Below are positions 33,210-41,631 of a stretch of 46,086 nt of DNA, one piece after another. Under the pieces are notes generated by a model. That model saw only the letters and a program-made list of their open reading frames with translations. It did no database searches and had not been told where the DNA came from. Source of the stretch: Candidatus Saganbacteria bacterium (GTDB lineage Bacteria > Margulisbacteria > WOR-1 > XYC2-FULL-46-14); the NCBI GenBank assembly GCA_013202975.1, contig JABMQY010000068.1:1-46086 (forward strand), written 5' to 3'. The translations under genes and the position numbers were made by a program. How positions within the stretch are numbered: the first letter of the stretch is position 1; every line of letters begins with the position of its first letter.

Positions 33210-33844
33210 TAAGCGGTATAGATATAGTCTGCGGAATAGTTGTTTTGGTTTTTTCCTTCTTTGGCCTCAGAGCCGGTTTTTTGAGTTCTTTTCTAAGCCT
33301 GCTGGTAGTCTATTTTTCAATTTTTTTCTCTGCCGGTGGAGCACATTTTATGGCAAGAAATGCAAAGTTCTTAAGTGTACCCTATGGGGTTTCGTATGCT
33401 TTGGCTTTTTTTGCGTTATTTATTATTACAATAATTGTTGGAGAGTTAATTGTCTGGGCGCTTAAAAAAATTGTTGCTGTCCGGCTTTTAGGGATACTTG
33501 ATACAGCAATTGCTATATTTTTGGGAACCTTCCGTGCGCTTTTGATCATGGGGGTTGTTTTTACCCTGGTTGTTGGGTTTCCAATATCTGACCAGACCAA
33601 GAAAATTTTGGATGACACCCGCTTTAAGCATATCTCGGTTTATATTTACAAAAAGACTTACCCCTTTGCCGAAAAAATAATTCCCAAATTATCAAAAATA
33701 TTTAAAGGGCAGGAAGAGGCAATAAAAACAGTAAAGGCAGTTGTTCCCTCTCCCTCTGCTATGATTAATTCTCAGCTTGTTTCGGAAACAGTCGGTCTAA
33801 TTTCAAAAGAGGTTGTCCAGCTTGTGAAAGAAGTATCTCAATGA
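33206..33844 (+). CDS. CvpA family membrane protein
   Basis: A 212-residue inner-membrane protein with four hydrophobic segments in the first about 125 residues (IVCGIVVLVFSFFGLRAGF, FLSLLVVYFSIFF, YALAFFALFIITIIVG, and IAIFLGTFRALLIMGVVF). The FFGLRAGFL turn and the RLLGILDTAIAIFLGTFRA loop match the CvpA family, known from colicin V production and often found near purine genes, as here. The soluble tail of about 85 residues is charged. Molecular role is not established for the family. Confidence 0.82.
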   Translation: MISGIDIVCGIVVLVFSFFGLRAGFLSSFLSLLVVYFSIFFSAGGAHFMARNAKFLSVPYGVSYALAFFALFIITIIVGELIVWALKKIVAVRLLGILDTAIAIFLGTFRALLIMGVVFTLVVGFPISDQTKKILDDTRFKHISVYIYKKTYPFAEKIIPKLSKIFKGQEEAIKTVKAVVPSPSAMINSQLVSETVGLISKEVVQLVKEVSQ

Positions 33845-34983
33845 AGTATCTAGTTTTAATCGGCGACGGGATGTCGGATGAGCCACTTCGAGAATTAAAC
33901 GGGAAGACTCCTCTTGAGGCTGCCCGCACCCCCAATATGGATTATTTAGCCCAAAATGGAATTTGCGGTTGGGTTTCTAATGTTCCCAAGGGTATGCCCC
34001 CTGGATCTGATGTTGCTGCAATGTCAATATTGGGCTATAACCCCAAAACGGAGTATACCGGCCGCGGTCCGCTTGAGGCTGCAAGTCTTGGTGTAAAGCT
34101 CAAAAAAGATGAGGTTTGTTTTAGGTGTAATTTGGTTTCAATTAAAAATAAGAAGATGGACAGCTTTACTGCTCATCACATTAAAACTTCTGAGGCAGAT
34201 GGAATAATCAAATTGCTCAATAATAATTTGGGGAGCAAGGAGATTAAGTTTTATACCGGTTTATCCTATCGCCATTTGTGCGTAATAAAGAATAAGAGTT
34301 TGGCAAAAGTGAAATGTTTTCCACCCCATGACATTTCCGGGAAATCAATTCTTCCATATCTTCCCAATAATAAAATATTAAAGACATTAATGGACCAAAG
34401 TTGTGATTTGCTTAAGGTTAGAAAAACAAAAGCATCTATGATCTGGTTGTGGGGGCAGGGGCTTGCTCCAAATCTTAAGAAATTCCCGAAGTCCGGCGCG
34501 ATTATTACTGCGGTTCATTTACTCAAGGGATTGGGTAAAATAATTGGTATTGAGTCAATTGATGTTCCGGGGGCAACCGGTTATCTTGATACAAATTATG
34601 CGGGGAAGGCCAGGTACGCTTTGGCTGCCCTTAGGAAGAAGGATGTTGTTTTTGTTCATGTGGAGTCGCCGGATGAGGCGGGGCATGAGGGTTCTGTTAA
34701 AAAGAAGATTAGGGCCATTGAAGACTTTGATAAATATGTAGTTGGGACTATTTTAAAGGATATCCGGCAACCTGGATATCCGGCTATCCGAATACTTGTC
34801 CTGCCCGATCACCCGACCCCTATTAAATTAATGACTCATACTTCGAACCCGGTACCCTTTGTTATTTTTGATCCAAAGAATATTCAGAATGGTCTTGCTG
34901 CCTATAATGAGAAAGCCTTTAAGATGGCCGGGATAAGGCTCAAGAATGGTTATAAGCTTCTTAAAACCCTGCTTTTTGCATAG
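33841..34983 (+). CDS. apgM: 2,3-bisphosphoglycerate-independent phosphoglycerate mutase, archaeal type
   Basis: A 380-residue member of the alkaline-phosphatase superfamily that interconverts 3- and 2-phosphoglycerate in glycolysis and gluconeogenesis. LIGDGMSDEPLRELNGKTPLEAARTPN is the ApgM start with metal-binding Asp; GMPPGSDVAAMSILGYNP contains the catalytic Ser; HVESPDEAGHEG and LPDHPTP carry further metal ligands. The roughly 400-residue archaeal form is distinct from GpmI (510). It ends the purE operon by a 4-base overlap and pairs functionally with the GAPDH gene 1.8 kb downstream. Confidence 0.9.
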   Translation: MKYLVLIGDGMSDEPLRELNGKTPLEAARTPNMDYLAQNGICGWVSNVPKGMPPGSDVAAMSILGYNPKTEYTGRGPLEAASLGVKLKKDEVCFRCNLVSIKNKKMDSFTAHHIKTSEADGIIKLLNNNLGSKEIKFYTGLSYRHLCVIKNKSLAKVKCFPPHDISGKSILPYLPNNKILKTLMDQSCDLLKVRKTKASMIWLWGQGLAPNLKKFPKSGAIITAVHLLKGLGKIIGIESIDVPGATGYLDTNYAGKARYALAALRKKDVVFVHVESPDEAGHEGSVKKKIRAIEDFDKYVVGTILKDIRQPGYPAIRILVLPDHPTPIKLMTHTSNPVPFVIFDPKNIQNGLAAYNEKAFKMAGIRLKNGYKLLKTLLFA

Positions 34984-35022
34984 AATTATGTTCGCTCCGC
35001 CCATATGATTGTGCGATTGTCT

Positions 35023-35118
35023 GGGGGATAGGCTATAGGATATAGGGGATAGTATCGCTAATTTTATTGATATTAAGGTAAAAATACCTATATCCTATAG
35101 CCTATATCCTATCCCCTA
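35023..35118 (+). repeat. TATAGG-type repeat pair forming a large hairpin
   Basis: The left arm (35023-35056, GGATAGGCTATAGGATATAGG-like) and right arm (35085-35118, CCTATAGCCTATATCC-like) are near inverse copies around an AT-rich 28-base centre. It fills half the gap between apgM and the regulatory pair and repeats the design at 25575-25660. Confidence 0.78.
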
Positions 35119-35180
35119 AACATGGGCGAGCAAATTGCTTATATATGGTTGTAGTTTAGTAATAATAGGAGGTGGTCAAG

Positions 35181-35504
35181 ATGGTAACAATGTTAGAGCG
35201 AGAAGTAATAAAACAAAAAAAGAGTGCTTTCCCTTTCCTATTTACTAACGAAAAAGTAAAAGACAAAGAATCTTCAAAGTTAGATGTTTTTGAAAAGGGG
35301 CTGGAGAACGAAATTTGTAAAGCTGATACAGTTGAAATGGCAGTAGAAAAAATGGTAAAAATGGCTTTGCTTGCCGAGTTTGGAGCAGGTTTATTGACTT
35401 CCACCGGATCGCGCGGTATGATTGACACTATTACATATGGTATCTTGCATGATGAGGAGCTTCGGAAGCAATCGCTGCTTATCATCGATCGATTTGCTAA
35501 GTGA
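35181..35504 (+). CDS. Orphan 107-residue protein paired with an NtrC-like regulator
   Basis: A 107-residue, mostly helical, charged protein that I do not recognise. ATG 35181 is well placed 8 bases after AGGAGG; an in-frame GTG at 35172 overlaps that site and is not used. The middle (MAVEKMVKMALLAEFGAGLL) could be an amphipathic helix. Its stop overlaps the start of the response-regulator gene (GTGA), so the two are translationally coupled and may act together, for example as a partner or anti-factor (inference). No sigma-28-like promoter precedes it. Confidence 0.7.
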   Translation: MVTMLEREVIKQKKSAFPFLFTNEKVKDKESSKLDVFEKGLENEICKADTVEMAVEKMVKMALLAEFGAGLLTSTGSRGMIDTITYGILHDEELRKQSLLIIDRFAK

Positions 35505-36688
35505 AAGAAACTAAACCTACAATACTTGTTGTTGACGACGAATCCTCTGTTCAGGAGTCTTTTTCTATTATATTAGCTGCAGATTACCGCGTTCTTACTG
35601 TCGGAACCGGAGAGGCTGCCTTAAGGAAAGCCTCGGAAGAAAAAATCGATCTGGTATTTTTAGATATCCGTATGCCCGGGATGGATGGGATGCAAACCCT
35701 AAGCCGCTTAAAGAAGATTTCTAGTGACCTCCAGATAATCATGGTAACGGCAGTTTTTGATGTGCAAAAAGCAGCAGAGGCAATTAAGCAGGGGGCCCGG
35801 GATTATGTGGTAAAGCCGTTTGACGTTGAGGCAATTGTTGCACTAGTGAAAGAGGTAATTCTTAAGAAAAGTCTTCTTCAGTCGGCTGGTTTTCGCGGAG
35901 AGGATTCCCCTTTATTAGTTGGCGGGGGAGAAAAAATAGTTGAAATTAAAACCATGATTAGTGAAATTGCACCAAAAGAGAGCTGGGTGCTTATTGTTGC
36001 AGAAGCAGGCTTAGAAAAAGAGAAAGTTGCCAGGATGCTCCATTTTCAAAAACTGAATAGTAATTATGGCTTTAAATCGGTTGATGCAAATAATATTACT
36101 GAAAGAGACATAATGGAAGCGCAGACCCTCTTTATTGATAATATTGAAAGGCTCTCTGCTTCTTTTCAACAAAAACTATCTGCTATTGGCAAAGGAATAA
36201 AAATAATTGGCGGAACAAGTATTGATCTTAAAACCAGCGGGTTTGATTCTTCACTTTATAAAAAGCTCAGCGAAAATATTTTGTCCCTTCCTCCGGTCAG
36301 AGACAGGCTGGGAGATTTAGTTGATCTTTTGCAGTATTACCGCAACTATTATAATGATTTGTATAAAAAAAAGACCAGCCTCTTTTCGGATGAAGCCATG
36401 GATATCCTCTCGCTCTATTCCTGGCCGGGAAATATTGAAGAGATAAAGTCTGTTATTTCAACCGCTGTGTTAAACCAAAAAGAGGGGGAAATCGAGATTG
36501 AGAGTCTTCCTCTTTATGTTTTACAGTCTTCAGGTAATTTGAAATCACTCTCTTTTGAGGATATTTATTCTGATTTTGAATCCGGCATAATTGCAACTGT
36601 AATGCAGAAAAACGATTCAAATAAAGAAAAATCGGCTGCACTTTTAGGGGTTAAACCCCATGTTCTTGAGAGTAAACTCCTCCGCTGA
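35501..36688 (+). CDS. NtrC-like response regulator with degenerate AAA+ domain
   Basis: A 395-residue protein starting with GTG. Residues 5-120 are an intact receiver: acidic pair in VVDDE, phospho-acceptor Asp55 (LVFLDIRMPG), Thr83 and Lys105 (VVKPFD). Residues about 130-350 resemble a sigma-54 activator AAA+ domain but are decayed: Walker A reads AEAGLEKEK, the GAFTGA loop is missing and Walker B reads QTLFIDNIERL. The end is a Fis-type helix-turn-helix (NKEKSAALLGVKPHVLESKL). It probably binds DNA under phosphorylation control without driving sigma-54. The kinase is not in the window. Confidence 0.85.
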   Translation: MKETKPTILVVDDESSVQESFSIILAADYRVLTVGTGEAALRKASEEKIDLVFLDIRMPGMDGMQTLSRLKKISSDLQIIMVTAVFDVQKAAEAIKQGARDYVVKPFDVEAIVALVKEVILKKSLLQSAGFRGEDSPLLVGGGEKIVEIKTMISEIAPKESWVLIVAEAGLEKEKVARMLHFQKLNSNYGFKSVDANNITERDIMEAQTLFIDNIERLSASFQQKLSAIGKGIKIIGGTSIDLKTSGFDSSLYKKLSENILSLPPVRDRLGDLVDLLQYYRNYYNDLYKKKTSLFSDEAMDILSLYSWPGNIEEIKSVISTAVLNQKEGEIEIESLPLYVLQSSGNLKSLSFEDIYSDFESGIIATVMQKNDSNKEKSAALLGVKPHVLESKLLR

Positions 36689-36696
36689 AATTCACT

Positions 36697-36723
36697 GAAA
36701 TTTTTCAAAAACCTTCACGAAAT
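36697..36723 (+). promoter_or_regulatory. Weak sigma-28-like promoter of GAPDH
   Basis: GAAATTTT (36697-36704), 11-base spacer, CACGAAAT (36716-36723). The -10 is the poorest of the set, with GAA for GAT. A second CTGAAATT lies 11 bases upstream. The leader ends with AGGAGGG before ATG 36756. Confidence 0.55.
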
Positions 36724-36755
36724 AACTTCATCATAATACAAGGAGGGCGATTAAT

Positions 36756-37769
36756 ATGGTTAGAATCGGGATAAATGGTTTTGGGAGAATCGGACGATGT
36801 GTTACCAGATTGGTTCATGAGGGGCGAGTCCCTGGGGCAAAGGTCGTTGCGGCAAATGATTTGGTAGATACGCCAACATTAGCCCATCTTTTAAAATATG
36901 ATTCTGTGCACAGAATAATGCCTGCGGATGTAAGTCTGGACGGAGATAGTATCATCAAAATTAATGACACCCAGGTTCATGTTTCTGCCGAGCGGGATCC
37001 GGCAAAGATTCCATGGAGTCAGCAGGGGGTTGATGTTGTATTAGAATGTACCGGTAGATTTAGAACAATAGAAGATGCCTCAAAACACCTTGCAGCTGGT
37101 GCCAAAAAGGTAATCATTTCTGCCCCGTTTAAGGGAGAAGGCCCAATGTTTGTTATGGGGGTAAATGATGACCTCTATAATCCGGATACTGATGATGTTA
37201 TTTCTAATGCATCCTGTACCACCAATTGTTCTGCTCCGGTTGCAATGGTTATGGACCAGAATTTTGGAATTAGAAATGGCTGGCTGACCACAATTCATTC
37301 CTATACCATGGGGCAGAATATTTTGGATGCTCCAAGTTCTGATTTGCGGCGTGCCAGGGCAGCTGCCGTAAGCATGGTTCCGACCTCAACCGGTGCTGCT
37401 GCCGCTATCGGGAAAGTTCTTCCTGACTTAGCCGGAAAGTTAGCTGGTTTTGCTATTCGAGTACCAACTCCAAATGTATCGCTGGTTGATTTTACGCTCA
37501 ACCTTAAAACTAAGGTTACTGCTGAAAGGGTTAATGAGGTATTAAAGGCAGCAGCTGCGGGGCCGCTAAAAGGGGTCATGAAATTTAATGAGGTACCTTT
37601 GGTCTCTGTCGATTTTATGAGCGAGCCGGTTACTTCGATTGTAGAGGCTGAAAGAACTACAGTAATGGATCAAGATGTAGCCAAGCTTCTTGTTTGGTAC
37701 GACAATGAAATGGGATATTCTAATCAGTTTTTGCATTTGGCAAAAAAGGTTGGAGACCTTTTGAGCTAG
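36756..37769 (+). CDS. gap: Glyceraldehyde-3-phosphate dehydrogenase, type I
   Basis: A 337-residue tetrameric-type GAPDH, interconverting glyceraldehyde 3-phosphate and 1,3-bisphosphoglycerate with NAD(P). GINGFGRIGR binds the cofactor, SNASCTTNC holds the catalytic cysteine near 153, HSYTMGQNILDAPSSDLRRARAA is the phosphate-binding loop and WYDNEMGYSNQ closes the C-terminus. Length is normal. Position 32 region reads AANDLVDTPT, the usual Asp after AAND-L being replaced in context, so NAD versus NADP preference is uncertain. It is a single gene with its own promoter and a strong terminator. Confidence 0.93.
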   Translation: MVRIGINGFGRIGRCVTRLVHEGRVPGAKVVAANDLVDTPTLAHLLKYDSVHRIMPADVSLDGDSIIKINDTQVHVSAERDPAKIPWSQQGVDVVLECTGRFRTIEDASKHLAAGAKKVIISAPFKGEGPMFVMGVNDDLYNPDTDDVISNASCTTNCSAPVAMVMDQNFGIRNGWLTTIHSYTMGQNILDAPSSDLRRARAAAVSMVPTSTGAAAAIGKVLPDLAGKLAGFAIRVPTPNVSLVDFTLNLKTKVTAERVNEVLKAAAAGPLKGVMKFNEVPLVSVDFMSEPVTSIVEAERTTVMDQDVAKLLVWYDNEMGYSNQFLHLAKKVGDLLS

Positions 37770-37794
37770 AATAAACCACCCAAAAATTCCCTAT

Positions 37795-37833
37795 AAGGCA
37801 CTCGGAATATTTCGAGTGCCTTTTTCTTTTTTA
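37795..37833 (+). terminator. Rho-independent terminator after GAPDH
   Basis: AAGGCACTCG (37795-37804) pairs perfectly with CGAGTGCCTT (37813-37822) around an 8-base loop, followed by a T-rich run. It is the clearest intrinsic terminator in the window. Confidence 0.92.
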
Positions 37834-37845
37834 CTAAAATTAGGT

Positions 37846-37872
37846 GAAATTTTTGCTATTTAAGGCAGATAT
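37846..37872 (+). promoter_or_regulatory. Sigma-28-like promoter of the 176-residue orphan
   Basis: GAAATTTT (37846-37853), 11-base spacer, GCAGATAT (37865-37872). Transcription would begin near 37879 at AGAGGA, the ribosome site for ATG 37892. Confidence 0.75.
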
Positions 37873-37891
37873 ATAAATAGAGGATATCTGC

Positions 37892-38422
37892 ATGAGAACA
37901 CAACTGATAAGCTTACTTAAGAGAGCTAAGGCGGGTATTGCGGGTGCAGAAGAACTTGGCAGAACAGCCCGTATTGGGATTGAAGCGTCTTATGCTGGCT
38001 TAAAAATTCAGGTGATCGAAGCCTTCCTTTCTTCTATATTTATAAAGAATTCTAATACCCCCCGAGAGTTTCTTGGTAAGCTTTTGAAAATTGATACCGG
38101 ATTAATTGGTCCGGCCACTGGAAACTGGGATAGTATTTTTGAGTCTATTTCAATTTTTGCGGTAATTCCGGATGCTGCTTCCCAGAAAAGTGAGTATCTT
38201 TCCGATGAAAAAAGGCTAAAAATCTTTGCTTCAACAAAAGTGAAGGAGATTAGTGTATTTATAGATATTCAACTTTCGGGTCGCTTTGAGCGGCTTAAGC
38301 CCGGGGCTGGGGATAAGTTTTGTCTGTTTTTGCGGGATAAGTTAGAGCGTGCAGCCACAAGATGGTTTGATGAGGAGTTGGCGACTCTTCCTATCGAGAA
38401 AGATTATAGCAATAATAAATAA
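37892..38422 (+). CDS. Orphan 176-residue protein
   Basis: Not recognised. The N-terminal 60 residues look like amphipathic helices (LISLLKRAKAGIAGAEELG, then IEASYAGLKIQVIEAFL), with only basic charges in the first 18 residues. The middle (NWDSIFESISIFAVIP) is mixed and the C-terminal third is charged and helical, ending KDYSNNK. No membrane segment, signal peptide or cysteine motif is obvious. A sigma-28-like promoter, a well-spaced ribosome site and an upstream terminator make it an independent unit. Confidence 0.72.
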   Translation: MRTQLISLLKRAKAGIAGAEELGRTARIGIEASYAGLKIQVIEAFLSSIFIKNSNTPREFLGKLLKIDTGLIGPATGNWDSIFESISIFAVIPDAASQKSEYLSDEKRLKIFASTKVKEISVFIDIQLSGRFERLKPGAGDKFCLFLRDKLERAATRWFDEELATLPIEKDYSNNK

Positions 38423-38440
38423 TTGAGCACTATTCTCATG

Positions 38441-38449
38441 TGTTATAAT
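38441..38449 (+). promoter_or_regulatory. Extended -10 promoter of amj-ribF
   Basis: TGTTATAAT: TGn plus TATAAT (38444-38449). The ATG at 38458 follows after 8 bases with no ribosome site, so the leader is 0-2 bases. Confidence 0.65.
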
Positions 38450-38457
38450 TTAATAGT

Positions 38458-39276
38458 ATGAACCCACTATATGTAGTCTGTTTTTTTACTGCTTTAATCC
38501 ATTTAACCGAAACACTTGCCTCCTCAATGAGATTGGCCGGTGTCCGGACCGGGCAAGTCGCAACCTCCTTATCATTTGTTAATGCCTCACTTTTAATTTC
38601 CAGAATGTCCAATATGCTGCAGGCGCCGCTTTTGGGCAGTATGGTTGATTTTGCAATTTTAAGAAATGATACAGCGGTCCTTTTTGGAAATTTTCGTCTT
38701 ATTATCTTTGCCGCGTTTATCGGTAACTTGATTGGGGCAATGCTGCTTCCCTTTGGGGTGTCGGTTTTTACAAAGGCAATTACCCGCTTTGAAAAAAATG
38801 CTTCAATCCCGCGTTTGATTTTGTCCGCTTTTTATTATAAAAACCTAATAAAAATATTTCGAAGTTTTCGCCTGCCAACCATGGCTTCTTTTCGCAATCT
38901 ATCTCTTGCCGGAATTCCCAAGACCTTTTTGATTCTTAACGTTGCCATGGTTTCAATATACGCTATCGGAGTTTTGTGCTCTCTTTTGGCCGGAGCCCTT
39001 GTTCCGACTTATCGGGTGACTGCGACTCAGCTTTCCGGCATAGTAAATGGAATTGCGACGATTTTGTTTACCCTAATGGTTGATCCGATTGCCGCGCATA
39101 TTACTGATCAGGCTGCAAAAGGAAAACGCCCGGTTAATGATGTTCGAACAGTTGTTTTTTATATTGTCCTTGGAAGATTAGGCGGAACCCTGATTCTTTC
39201 ACAGCTATTTTTAATCCCAGGCGCGCACTACATCAAGCTGGTTACCCTTTTTGTTAATGGGATCTTGTTAAAATGA
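38458..39276 (+). CDS. amj: Lipid II flippase Amj family protein
   Basis: A 272-residue inner-membrane protein with about six hydrophobic segments. The start (VVCFFTALIHLTETLASSMRLAG) and the C-terminal block MVDPIAAHITDQAAKGKR match the Amj (DUF2837) family, which in Bacillus can replace MurJ in flipping the peptidoglycan precursor lipid II outward. Length is typical. It overlaps ribF by 4 bases and should be co-transcribed with it. The function is carried over from the family; no cell-wall gene is adjacent. Confidence 0.82.
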   Translation: MNPLYVVCFFTALIHLTETLASSMRLAGVRTGQVATSLSFVNASLLISRMSNMLQAPLLGSMVDFAILRNDTAVLFGNFRLIIFAAFIGNLIGAMLLPFGVSVFTKAITRFEKNASIPRLILSAFYYKNLIKIFRSFRLPTMASFRNLSLAGIPKTFLILNVAMVSIYAIGVLCSLLAGALVPTYRVTATQLSGIVNGIATILFTLMVDPIAAHITDQAAKGKRPVNDVRTVVFYIVLGRLGGTLILSQLFLIPGAHYIKLVTLFVNGILLK

Positions 39277-40139
39277 CCGTAATTGCGCTGGGAACCTTCG
39301 ACGGAGTCCATCTTGGACACCAAAAGATCATAAAGAGTGCGGTTGCCTATGCCAAAATAAATGGTTTAACACCGACTGCAATTACTTTTGATCCGCACCC
39401 CCAGCAATTGATTTCCCCTGAGCGCGGATTAAAGCTTTTGACCACTTTAGACGAGAGACATGCGCTGCTGCATCAATACGGAATTAAAAGAATTTTTGTT
39501 ATCAAATTTGACCGCCGGACGCAAAAATTAGGGCCAAATGAATTTATAAAAAGAATTATAGTTAATAGATTATCCGCCAAACATGTTTTTGTCGGTTATG
39601 ACTTTGCTTTTGGATGGGGGAGGATAGGCGGGGTCAAAGATTTGAGAGGTCATGGCTTTAGTGTGACAATGATTCCTGCAGTTTTAAGAAACAGCCATCC
39701 GGTTAAATCCCGCCGGATAAGGGAAGAGCTTTCCTGGGGCAATTTTAATAATGCGCTGGCAGATTTGGGACATGCTTATCAAATATCAGGCAAGGTTATC
39801 AAGGGTTCCGGTAGGGGCAGAAAATTGGGGTTTCCAACCGTAAACCTTAAGCTCGACAAGGACAAATTAATTCCGTCTCATGGGATTTATGCTGCCTGGA
39901 CAGAAATAAAAGGGAAAAGATATAAAGTTGCGGTTAATATTGGAGCCCGCCCGTCGTTTGGGATCGGAGAAGTTTTGGTTGAGGGACATATAATTGGATT
40001 CTCTGGTAATCTTTATCGTAAACATATTGTTTTGAACCTTGTGAAAAAACTGCGTGAAGAAAAGCACTTCTCGGATATTGCGAAGCTGGTAGCTCAAATA
40101 AAAAAAGATGTAAAATCAGTCCAATTGTTGTTTAAGTAG
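39273..40139 (+). CDS. ribF: Bifunctional riboflavin kinase/FAD synthetase
   Basis: A 288-residue enzyme that phosphorylates riboflavin to FMN and adenylylates FMN to FAD. The N-terminal adenylyltransferase has ALGTFDGVHLGHQK, the nucleotidyltransferase GxHxGH signature, and ITFDPHP. The C-terminal kinase domain has GSGRGRKLGFPTVNL and GIYAAWTEI. Length is slightly below the usual 300-310. It overlaps amj at its start and ends inside the convergent gatB end, sharing 24 bases. Confidence 0.92.
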   Translation: MTVIALGTFDGVHLGHQKIIKSAVAYAKINGLTPTAITFDPHPQQLISPERGLKLLTTLDERHALLHQYGIKRIFVIKFDRRTQKLGPNEFIKRIIVNRLSAKHVFVGYDFAFGWGRIGGVKDLRGHGFSVTMIPAVLRNSHPVKSRRIREELSWGNFNNALADLGHAYQISGKVIKGSGRGRKLGFPTVNLKLDKDKLIPSHGIYAAWTEIKGKRYKVAVNIGARPSFGIGEVLVEGHIIGFSGNLYRKHIVLNLVKKLREEKHFSDIAKLVAQIKKDVKSVQLLFK

Positions 40140-41564
40140 TTTATTTGCAAGGCCCGGATTAGCCCGGCCTTTTGAAGCCTTCATAACCTGACCGACCAGA
40201 TAGCCGATAATGGCTTTTTTGCCGGATTTATATTGTTCAACCTGCTTTGGCGAGTTTTTAATTGCTTCTTCAACGATCTTTTGGAGTTCGTCTTCGTTCG
40301 ATATTTGAGTTGAACCGGATTCGGAAACAATGTCTTTGATGGTTTTGCCGGTGTTCAGTGTTTTTACAATAACCTCTTTTGCAATTTTTCCTGAGATTGT
40401 CCCTTTTTCTATTAATTTGATAAGTTCAATGACTTCTCCTGGGGGCAAATTGATATCTTTAATATTTAAGTTTTTAGCTTTCAGATATGCAGTAATATCT
40501 CCTAAAATCCAATTTGTAATCTCCTTGGGTTTCTTTTCTATTTTAAGACACGATTCAAAATAGTCTGAGAGCTCTTTTGTGGAGATAAGTGTTTCAGCCG
40601 CTTGATCAGACAAACCATATTCTTTGGTATAACGCTCTTTTTTCTTTTCTGGTAGTTCGGTTATAGTTGTTTTTATCTCTTCTATCCATTCCTTATCCGG
40701 TTCAACTGTTATCAGATCCGGTTCTGGGAAATATCTATAGTCATGGGCCTCCTCTTTTGAGCGCATACTCTTTGTTTCATGAGTTTTTGTGTCAAAGTAG
40801 CGTGTCTCCTGAATAATCTTTTCACCGGACTCTTTTAGTTCGGTGTGGCGAGCAACTTCTGCCGTAAGTCCCATCTGTACAAAGCGAAAAGAGTTCATAT
40901 TCTTTAACTCACTTCTTGTTCCTAATTCTTTTTGTCCAACTGGTCTAATGGATATGTTTGCATCACAGCGAAGAGATCCTTGTTCCATTTTGGCATCACA
41001 AACTCCAAGGTATTGTAATAGATGGGCTAGGTCTTCCATAAATATTTTTGCTTCTAACGGCGAGCGGATATCCGGCTCAGTTACTATTTCCATAAGGGGT
41101 GTTCCACCACGATTGTAATCAACTAAACTCTCTTCGGATCCCATTATTCGCTCAGCCCCTTTGTGAACTAGTTTTCCTGCGTCTTCTTCCAGGTGTATTC
41201 TGGTTAACTTGATTTTTTTCTTTTTCCCCTCGACTTCAATTTCAAGATAACCACCGGTTATGATTGGAAGATCGAATTGAGAGATCTGATAGGCTTTGGG
41301 TAGATCGGGATAGAAGTAGTTCTTTCTGGCAAAAACACTATATGGTTCGATTTTACAATTAAGAGCCAAGCCAGTTTTAATGGCTAGTTCTATCGCTTTT
41401 TTATTTGTTTTTGGAAGAGCGCCCGGTTGTCCAGTGCAGACTTCACATATATTGGTATTTGGCTCTGCCCCAAACTTAGTTGAGCAGGAGCAAAACATCT
41501 TGCTCTCAGTTGAGAGTTGGGCATGAATTTCGAGCCCTATTACTGTTTCGTATTTGCTTGTCAT
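40116..41564 (-). CDS. gatB: Asp/Glu-tRNA amidotransferase subunit B
   Basis: A 482-residue GatB, the kinase subunit of the GatCAB complex that converts misacylated Glu-tRNA(Gln) and/or Asp-tRNA(Asn) to the correct amide form. VIGLEIHAQLSTESKMFCSC at the start, QISQFDLPI, and the DYNRGGTPLMEIVTEPD signature are present; the C-terminal YqeY-like tail ends normally. It is separated from gatCA by an unrelated gene and diverges from it. Presence of GatCAB suggests the cell lacks GlnRS or AsnRS or both. Confidence 0.95.
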   Translation of the reverse strand: MTSKYETVIGLEIHAQLSTESKMFCSCSTKFGAEPNTNICEVCTGQPGALPKTNKKAIELAIKTGLALNCKIEPYSVFARKNYFYPDLPKAYQISQFDLPIITGGYLEIEVEGKKKKIKLTRIHLEEDAGKLVHKGAERIMGSEESLVDYNRGGTPLMEIVTEPDIRSPLEAKIFMEDLAHLLQYLGVCDAKMEQGSLRCDANISIRPVGQKELGTRSELKNMNSFRFVQMGLTAEVARHTELKESGEKIIQETRYFDTKTHETKSMRSKEEAHDYRYFPEPDLITVEPDKEWIEEIKTTITELPEKKKERYTKEYGLSDQAAETLISTKELSDYFESCLKIEKKPKEITNWILGDITAYLKAKNLNIKDINLPPGEVIELIKLIEKGTISGKIAKEVIVKTLNTGKTIKDIVSESGSTQISNEDELQKIVEEAIKNSPKQVEQYKSGKKAIIGYLVGQVMKASKGRANPGLANKLLKQQLD

Positions 41565-41578
41565 ATTTAAAATTGTGT

Positions 41579-41605
41579 GAAATTTAGGTTAAACTAAGCC
41601 GATAT
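41579..41605 (+). promoter_or_regulatory. Sigma-28-like promoter of the degenerate FGE-like gene
   Basis: GAAATTTA (41579-41586), 11-base spacer, GCCGATAT (41598-41605). A GAGGTAAGGGG ribosome site lies between 41615 and 41625 before ATG 41632. It is divergent from gatB, 14 bases away. Confidence 0.78.
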
Positions 41606-41631
41606 ATAATTATAGAGGTAAGGGGATAAAT

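Noticed and set aside
38690-38720. GAAATTTT inside amj as a promoter
   Set aside because: No CGAT-like element follows at the right distance. Copies inside pncB (19029) and gap (37578) fail in the same way.
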